The position numbers and the translations under genes are program-made. A stretch of 57,500 nt of DNA from Pseudomonadota bacterium (GTDB lineage Bacteria; Pseudomonadota; Gammaproteobacteria; Burkholderiales; Burkholderiaceae_D). The stretch lies in NCBI GenBank assembly GCA_021821365.1, contig JAKACN010000002.1, positions 1-57,500 of the forward strand, in the 5' to 3' direction. Shown piece by piece: positions 54,655 to 57,500 of this stretch; position 1 is the stretch's first letter; every line of letters begins with the position of its first letter. The notes under the pieces are model-generated. The model saw only the letters and a list, made by a program, of their open reading frames with translations, had not been told where the DNA came from and ran no database searches.

Positions 54655-55867
54655 TAGCGTCAACTGCGGCGTCACGGCGTTCTGCATGCTGGCGGCCAGT
54701 GGAGCGGCTTTCGATGCCCACGCGCAGGCCGGGCACATGCATCACAACATGGCCGCCGGCAAACGGATCGAACTGGGCACCACGGTCGCCGCAGATGCGA
54801 GCGGGCGCCTGTGGGCAGCCGGCAAGGAAGCCGACGGCGATGGGCAGTACGTGATACTGCAGTCATCGGACGACGGCGGCAAGACATGGTCTTCTCCGCA
54901 TCGCATCCAGCAGCAGCCGGAACCGGTCGCGGCCGATGGAGAAAACCGGCCGAAGCTGGCGTTCGGCACGCAGGGCGAGCTCTACATCTCGTACACGAAA
55001 CCGCTGGCGAAGCCATACACCGGCGAGATCCGCTTCGTGCGCTCGCTCGACGGCGGGAAAACCTTCCTGCCGCCGGTGACCGTGCACGCCAACCGCGACG
55101 AGATCACGCATCGCTTCGACTCGATGGTTGTCGATCGCAGCGGACGCATCTACATCGCCTGGATCGACAAACGCGACGGCATCGCGGCGGCGGCACGCAA
55201 GGAGAAGTATGCCGGCGCCGCGCTGTACTACGCGGTGTCGGAAGACCATGGCGCGAGTTTCCGGGGCGACTACAAGATTGCCGACCATTCCTGCGAATGC
55301 TGCCGCATTGCGCTCGCGCTCAACCCGGACGGCAATCCCGTCGCCATGTGGCGCCATGTCTTCGCGCCCAATATACGCGACCATGCGATGGCAGAGCTGC
55401 GGCCCGACGGCAAGGCCGGAGCGTTGACGCGCGCAAGCTTCGACAACTGGCGCATCGACGCCTGCCCGCACCATGGACCGTCGCTCGCCTTCGACAGCGA
55501 TGGCACGCGCCACCAGGTGTGGTTCAGCATGAAGAATGGCGACGGCGGCATTTTTTATGCGAAGGCGGCTCCCGACGGAAAACCGGGCACGCCGATACGA
55601 CTCGGCGCCGCCAATGCGGAACATGCGGATGTGGCCGTGGATGGCAAGCACGTCGTGCTCGCATGGAAGCAGTTCGACGGAACGTCGACAGCGATCTTCG
55701 GCAAGGTATCGATCGATGGCGGCACGACCTGGAAGGAAACTGAATTCGCGCGCACCGCGGGCGCGTCGGACCAGCCGCGCCTGCTGAAAACGCCCTCTGG
55801 GATCGTGCTCGCGTGGCGCACGCAGGCGGAAGGCATCCGCATCGTGCCGGCGGGCGGAGGGAAATGA
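54641..55867 (+). CDS. Exported sialidase-fold (Asp-box/BNR) protein with CECC motif
   Basis: 408 aa. A signal peptide ('AFCMLAASGAAFDAHA') is followed by 'GHMHHNM' and a six-bladed-propeller-like body with Asp boxes 'SSDDGGKTWS', 'SLDGGKTF' and 'SIDGGTTWK'. Conserved Cys motifs 'DHSCECCRIALALN' (about 220-233) and 'IDACPHHGPSLAF' (about 270-282) face the same side of such folds in related proteins. The sialidase Arg triad is not evident, so sialic acid cleavage is unlikely. CECC plus CPHH suggests metal or haem binding (inference). It overlaps exbD by 14 bp and the thioredoxin-like gene by an ATGA. Confidence 0.8.
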   Translation: MRINNSVNCGVTAFCMLAASGAAFDAHAQAGHMHHNMAAGKRIELGTTVAADASGRLWAAGKEADGDGQYVILQSSDDGGKTWSSPHRIQQQPEPVAADGENRPKLAFGTQGELYISYTKPLAKPYTGEIRFVRSLDGGKTFLPPVTVHANRDEITHRFDSMVVDRSGRIYIAWIDKRDGIAAAARKEKYAGAALYYAVSEDHGASFRGDYKIADHSCECCRIALALNPDGNPVAMWRHVFAPNIRDHAMAELRPDGKAGALTRASFDNWRIDACPHHGPSLAFDSDGTRHQVWFSMKNGDGGIFYAKAAPDGKPGTPIRLGAANAEHADVAVDGKHVVLAWKQFDGTSTAIFGKVSIDGGTTWKETEFARTAGASDQPRLLKTPSGIVLAWRTQAEGIRIVPAGGGK

Positions 55868-56352
55868 TCATGCGTCGGTTGATCGCATCGCTGCTGGCAG
55901 CGCTAGCCATCCTTGTTCCCGCTGCGGCGCGCGCAGGCCAGGTACTGCAGGCGTTCGAGCCGGACAGCCTGGCGCGCATTGTCGCCACGCAGAAGGGCAA
56001 GCCGTTCGTCCTGATCGTGTGGTCGCTCGACTGCGTGTACTGCCAGGCCAGCCTGAAAACACTGGCGCAGGAGAAGCGCAGGCACAAGGAATTGACCGTG
56101 GTAACGATTTCCACCGACGCGGTGGATGATCCGGATGCCGTGGCGCTCATGCAAACGCGGCTGGGAGCGCTCGGCATGATGCGCCATGCCTGGGCCTTCG
56201 GCATGGCGCCGCCGGAACAGCTGCGCTATGCCATCGATCCCGCATGGCACGGCGAGAAGCCGCGCAGCTACTGGTTCGACGCGCGCGGCGGAAAGACGGG
56301 CTATTCGGGCGTGATCACGGCGGCGATGATCGAACGGTTCTCGCCCCGTTGA
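55864..56352 (+). CDS. Exported thioredoxin-like (TlpA/DsbE-type) protein
   Basis: 162 aa from the ATG at 55864, overlapping the previous stop (ATGA). A signal peptide ('LIASLLAALAILVPAAARA') is followed by a thioredoxin fold with 'KPFVLIVWSLDCVYCQASLKTL' (C-V-Y-C active site) and 'VVTISTDAVDDPDAV'. The cis-Pro region is poorly defined ('KPRSYWFDARG'). It probably acts in the periplasm to keep Cys residues reduced or to exchange disulphides, most simply for the CECC protein and the DUF2946 protein of the same operon (inference). Last gene of the operon, convergent with the SRPBCC gene. Confidence 0.85.
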   Translation: MIMRRLIASLLAALAILVPAAARAGQVLQAFEPDSLARIVATQKGKPFVLIVWSLDCVYCQASLKTLAQEKRRHKELTVVTISTDAVDDPDAVALMQTRLGALGMMRHAWAFGMAPPEQLRYAIDPAWHGEKPRSYWFDARGGKTGYSGVITAAMIERFSPR

Positions 56353-56362
56353 TGGCACGCCT

Positions 56363-56881
56363 TCACCGTTGCGCCTCCAGCAGTTGCTTCAGGTTGCCGA
56401 GGCCGGCTGCGAAAATGCCGCTGATCGTCTTTCTTGCCGCTTCATCGTCCATCGCGGCACCTTCCTTGCGGCGGAAACGCGCCTGCCATGTCACCACGGA
56501 TCCGCTGCCCTCGCCGGGCACGACGGCAAGCGACGCTTCATAGTCGGTGACAGGCAGGGGAGAATCGAGCATGACGTAGTGCTGGGCCATGTGCGCATCG
56601 TCTTGTTCGCGCAGCTGCTCCGTCATCTTCGCGCCGTCCTTGAGCGTGAGCAGGCGGACTGCCTGGCTTTCGTTGTGGCGGCCTGCGGTCAGCTGCGTCG
56701 CGGCCACTGCCGGATGCCAGGCCATGTTGTCGAAATTCTTCACGGCTTTCCAGGCCGTTTCCGGCGCGACGCCGACGGCGATGCTTTCCCGGACATCGAG
56801 CAGCGAAGCCGATGCCGCAACGCCGTGGGCGAGCACACCCAGGCCAAGCGCGGTGAATTGCCATAGTGCGCGAAACTTCAT
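56363..56881 (-). CDS. Exported SRPBCC (polyketide cyclase-like) family protein
   Basis: 172 aa from the ATG at 56881, preceded by AGAAAGGA; the track's 299 aa start reads into another gene. A signal peptide ('ALWQFTALGLGVLAHGVAASA') is followed by a START/Bet v1-like fold: 'VRESIAVGVAPETAWKAVKNFDNMAWHPAVAATQ', 'LLTLKDGAKMTEQLREQDDA', 'VTDYEASLAVVPGEGSGSVVTWQARFRRKEG'. It binds a small hydrophobic ligand in this superfamily; the specific one is unknown. It is downstream of the broken AraC-type gene in the same direction. Confidence 0.87.
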   Translation of the reverse strand: MKFRALWQFTALGLGVLAHGVAASASLLDVRESIAVGVAPETAWKAVKNFDNMAWHPAVAATQLTAGRHNESQAVRLLTLKDGAKMTEQLREQDDAHMAQHYVMLDSPLPVTDYEASLAVVPGEGSGSVVTWQARFRRKEGAAMDDEAARKTISGIFAAGLGNLKQLLEAQR

Positions 56882-56919
56882 GAACACGTCCTTTCTCTGG
56901 ATATCGAGGGCGCTTTCGG

Positions 56920-57373
56920 TCACGGCGAAAGCGTACCCGGAATCGTGGCAGAGACGGGGCGCGGCGTATTGTAAAAATGCGTCTTCAGGCGTGCCTGGCT
57001 GAGATACGCCAGCGGGGAGAGCGATGTGAGGGACTGGAATTCGCGGACGAAATGCGACTGGTCGTAGTAGCCGTGCGCGAGGGCGGCATCCGCGCAGGAC
57101 GCGGACGACTCGAGCAGAAGCGTCCGCGCGGTTTTCTGGAAACGGCCCAGACGCCGCGCTTCCACCGGTGTCAGCCCTGTGGACTGCAGGAAGCGCCGCT
57201 CGAGCTGCCGCTTGCCGAGCTGGAGACGCGCGGCCAACTGCTCGATCGAGAGCGTGTCGCAATGGCGATAGAGCGCTGTCGCCGCGGCACCGACGATCAT
57301 GTCGGATATCCTGTTTTCCAGTTGCACGAGCAGGAAGGATTGCAGCAGCGCGACGCGCTCGTCATTGGAGCGC
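56920..57373 (-). pseudogene. AraC-family regulator, 5' part removed by IS insertion
   Basis: The C-terminal 150 residues of an AraC/XylS regulator remain. They have two helix-turn-helices ('LSIEQLAARLQLGKRQLERRFLQSTGLTP' and 'SCADAALAHGYYDQSHFVREFQSLTSLSPLAYL') and part of the linker to the effector domain. Intact relatives have about 250-280 residues. At about 57374 the frame enters IS3-type terminal sequence (TGAGGTTCCCTCTG in plus orientation). The 174 aa ORF in the track (GTG start at 57444) is a chimera whose first 23-24 residues are transposon DNA. The N-terminal fragment is expected beyond the element, outside the window. Confidence 0.75.
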
Positions 57374-57500
57374 TGAGGTTCCCTCTGTTTTTCGTCTTCC
57401 AGCAGGTGTCCTTTATGCAGCCAGTCTTTCCTGACTCTGCTCACTGATCCAGCGGTCCAGATACTGGATTGGTGATCGATAACCGAGGGTTGAATGTTGC
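57374..57500 (-). mobile_element. IS3-family insertion sequence, right end (continues beyond window)
   Basis: The last 127 bp contain a transposase C-terminus on the minus strand and a following terminal sequence ending in GAGGGAACCTCA. The family call rests on the diagnostic 'HSTLGYRSPIQYLDRW' end of the DDE transposase. The boundary at 57374 is inferred from where AraC homology stops. The other end and the target duplication are outside the window. Confidence 0.7.
57413..57500 (-). CDS. IS3-family transposase, C-terminal 28 residues (partial)
   Basis: Translating the minus strand from the window edge gives 28 codons and TAA at 57413-57415, including 'HSTLGYRSPIQYLDRWISEQ' near the end. That is the standard ending of IS3-type OrfB integrase-core transposases (H-S-x-L-G-Y-x-S-P). 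It was too short for the ORF track. The active-site DDE residues lie outside the window, so whether the element is intact cannot be judged. Confidence 0.78.
   Translation of the reverse strand, partial: QHSTLGYRSPIQYLDRWISEQSQERLAA

Noticed and set aside
54641-55867. Calling the Asp-box protein a true exo-alpha-sialidase
   Set aside because: Asp boxes are structural and common to many propellers; the catalytic residues of GH33 were not seen.
1-57500. CRISPR array, rRNA, tRNA or prophage genes
   Set aside because: Looked for regularly spaced repeats, tRNA-like cloverleaf ends and phage structural motifs; none was recognised by eye. A tRNAscan or CRISPR search would be needed to exclude small examples.

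Overview
The window is high-GC DNA from a Gram-negative bacterium, most likely a betaproteobacterium of the Burkholderiales (Oxalobacteraceae-like). This taxonomic call is an inference from gene families: GTP-type PEP carboxykinase, a DUF1631 protein, NnrU, a DUF3391/HD-GYP protein, a long two-domain GlgE, and a TonB/ExbBD system. No rRNA, tRNA or CRISPR array is visible.

Layout. 1-1612: 3' end of an OmpR-type response regulator and its QseC-like histidine kinase, closed by a terminator. 1.8-4.8 kb: an unrecognised protein, an MFS exporter and a D-2-hydroxyacid dehydrogenase. 4.8-7.1 kb: pckG with a long leader and a strong terminator. 7.3-13.2 kb: a DUF1631 protein, a GT4 glycosyltransferase and an amylo-alpha-1,6-glucosidase-type debranching enzyme. 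13.3-18.7 kb: small and accessory genes (flavin reductase, two small proteins, a TbpB-like surface lipoprotein with a duplicated Cys domain, a Crp/Fnr regulator divergent from a DUF4395 membrane protein) with two related intergenic inverted repeats.

18.7-40.8 kb is the core of the window. A minus-strand, translationally coupled operon of about 17.8 kb reads glgE, treS-maltokinase fusion, glgB, glgX, treZ, malQ, treY. Every junction overlaps by 1-14 bp or is separated by 2 bp. A divergent GH13 alpha-glucosidase and a second glgX lie beside it. Together these genes encode trehalose to maltose to maltose-1-phosphate to branched alpha-glucan (TreS, Mak, GlgE, GlgB) and the return route from glucan to trehalose (GlgX, TreY, TreZ), with MalQ recycling short maltodextrins. 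The GlgE carries an extra N-terminal GH13-like half that has lost its catalytic residues.

40.9-49.9 kb: an acyltransferase, a small exported protein, a GST/PNPOx-like pair divergent from a LysR regulator with a T-N11-A box, an HD-GYP phosphodiesterase, NnrU, and an L-lactate module (lldR, lldP, usp) with two LldR/PdhR-like operator sites flanking lldR. 49.9-56.4 kb: a probable single operon for a dedicated TonB-dependent uptake system (DUF2946 protein, TonB, outer-membrane receptor, ExbB, ExbD, an Asp-box secreted protein with a CECC motif, a thioredoxin-like protein). Copper or another thiophilic metal is a plausible but unproven substrate. 56.4-57.5 kb: an exported SRPBCC protein and an AraC-family gene whose 5' part has been cut off by an IS3-family element that runs off the window end.

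The long plus-strand ORFs opposite the glg/tre operon are high-GC antisense shadows and were left out.
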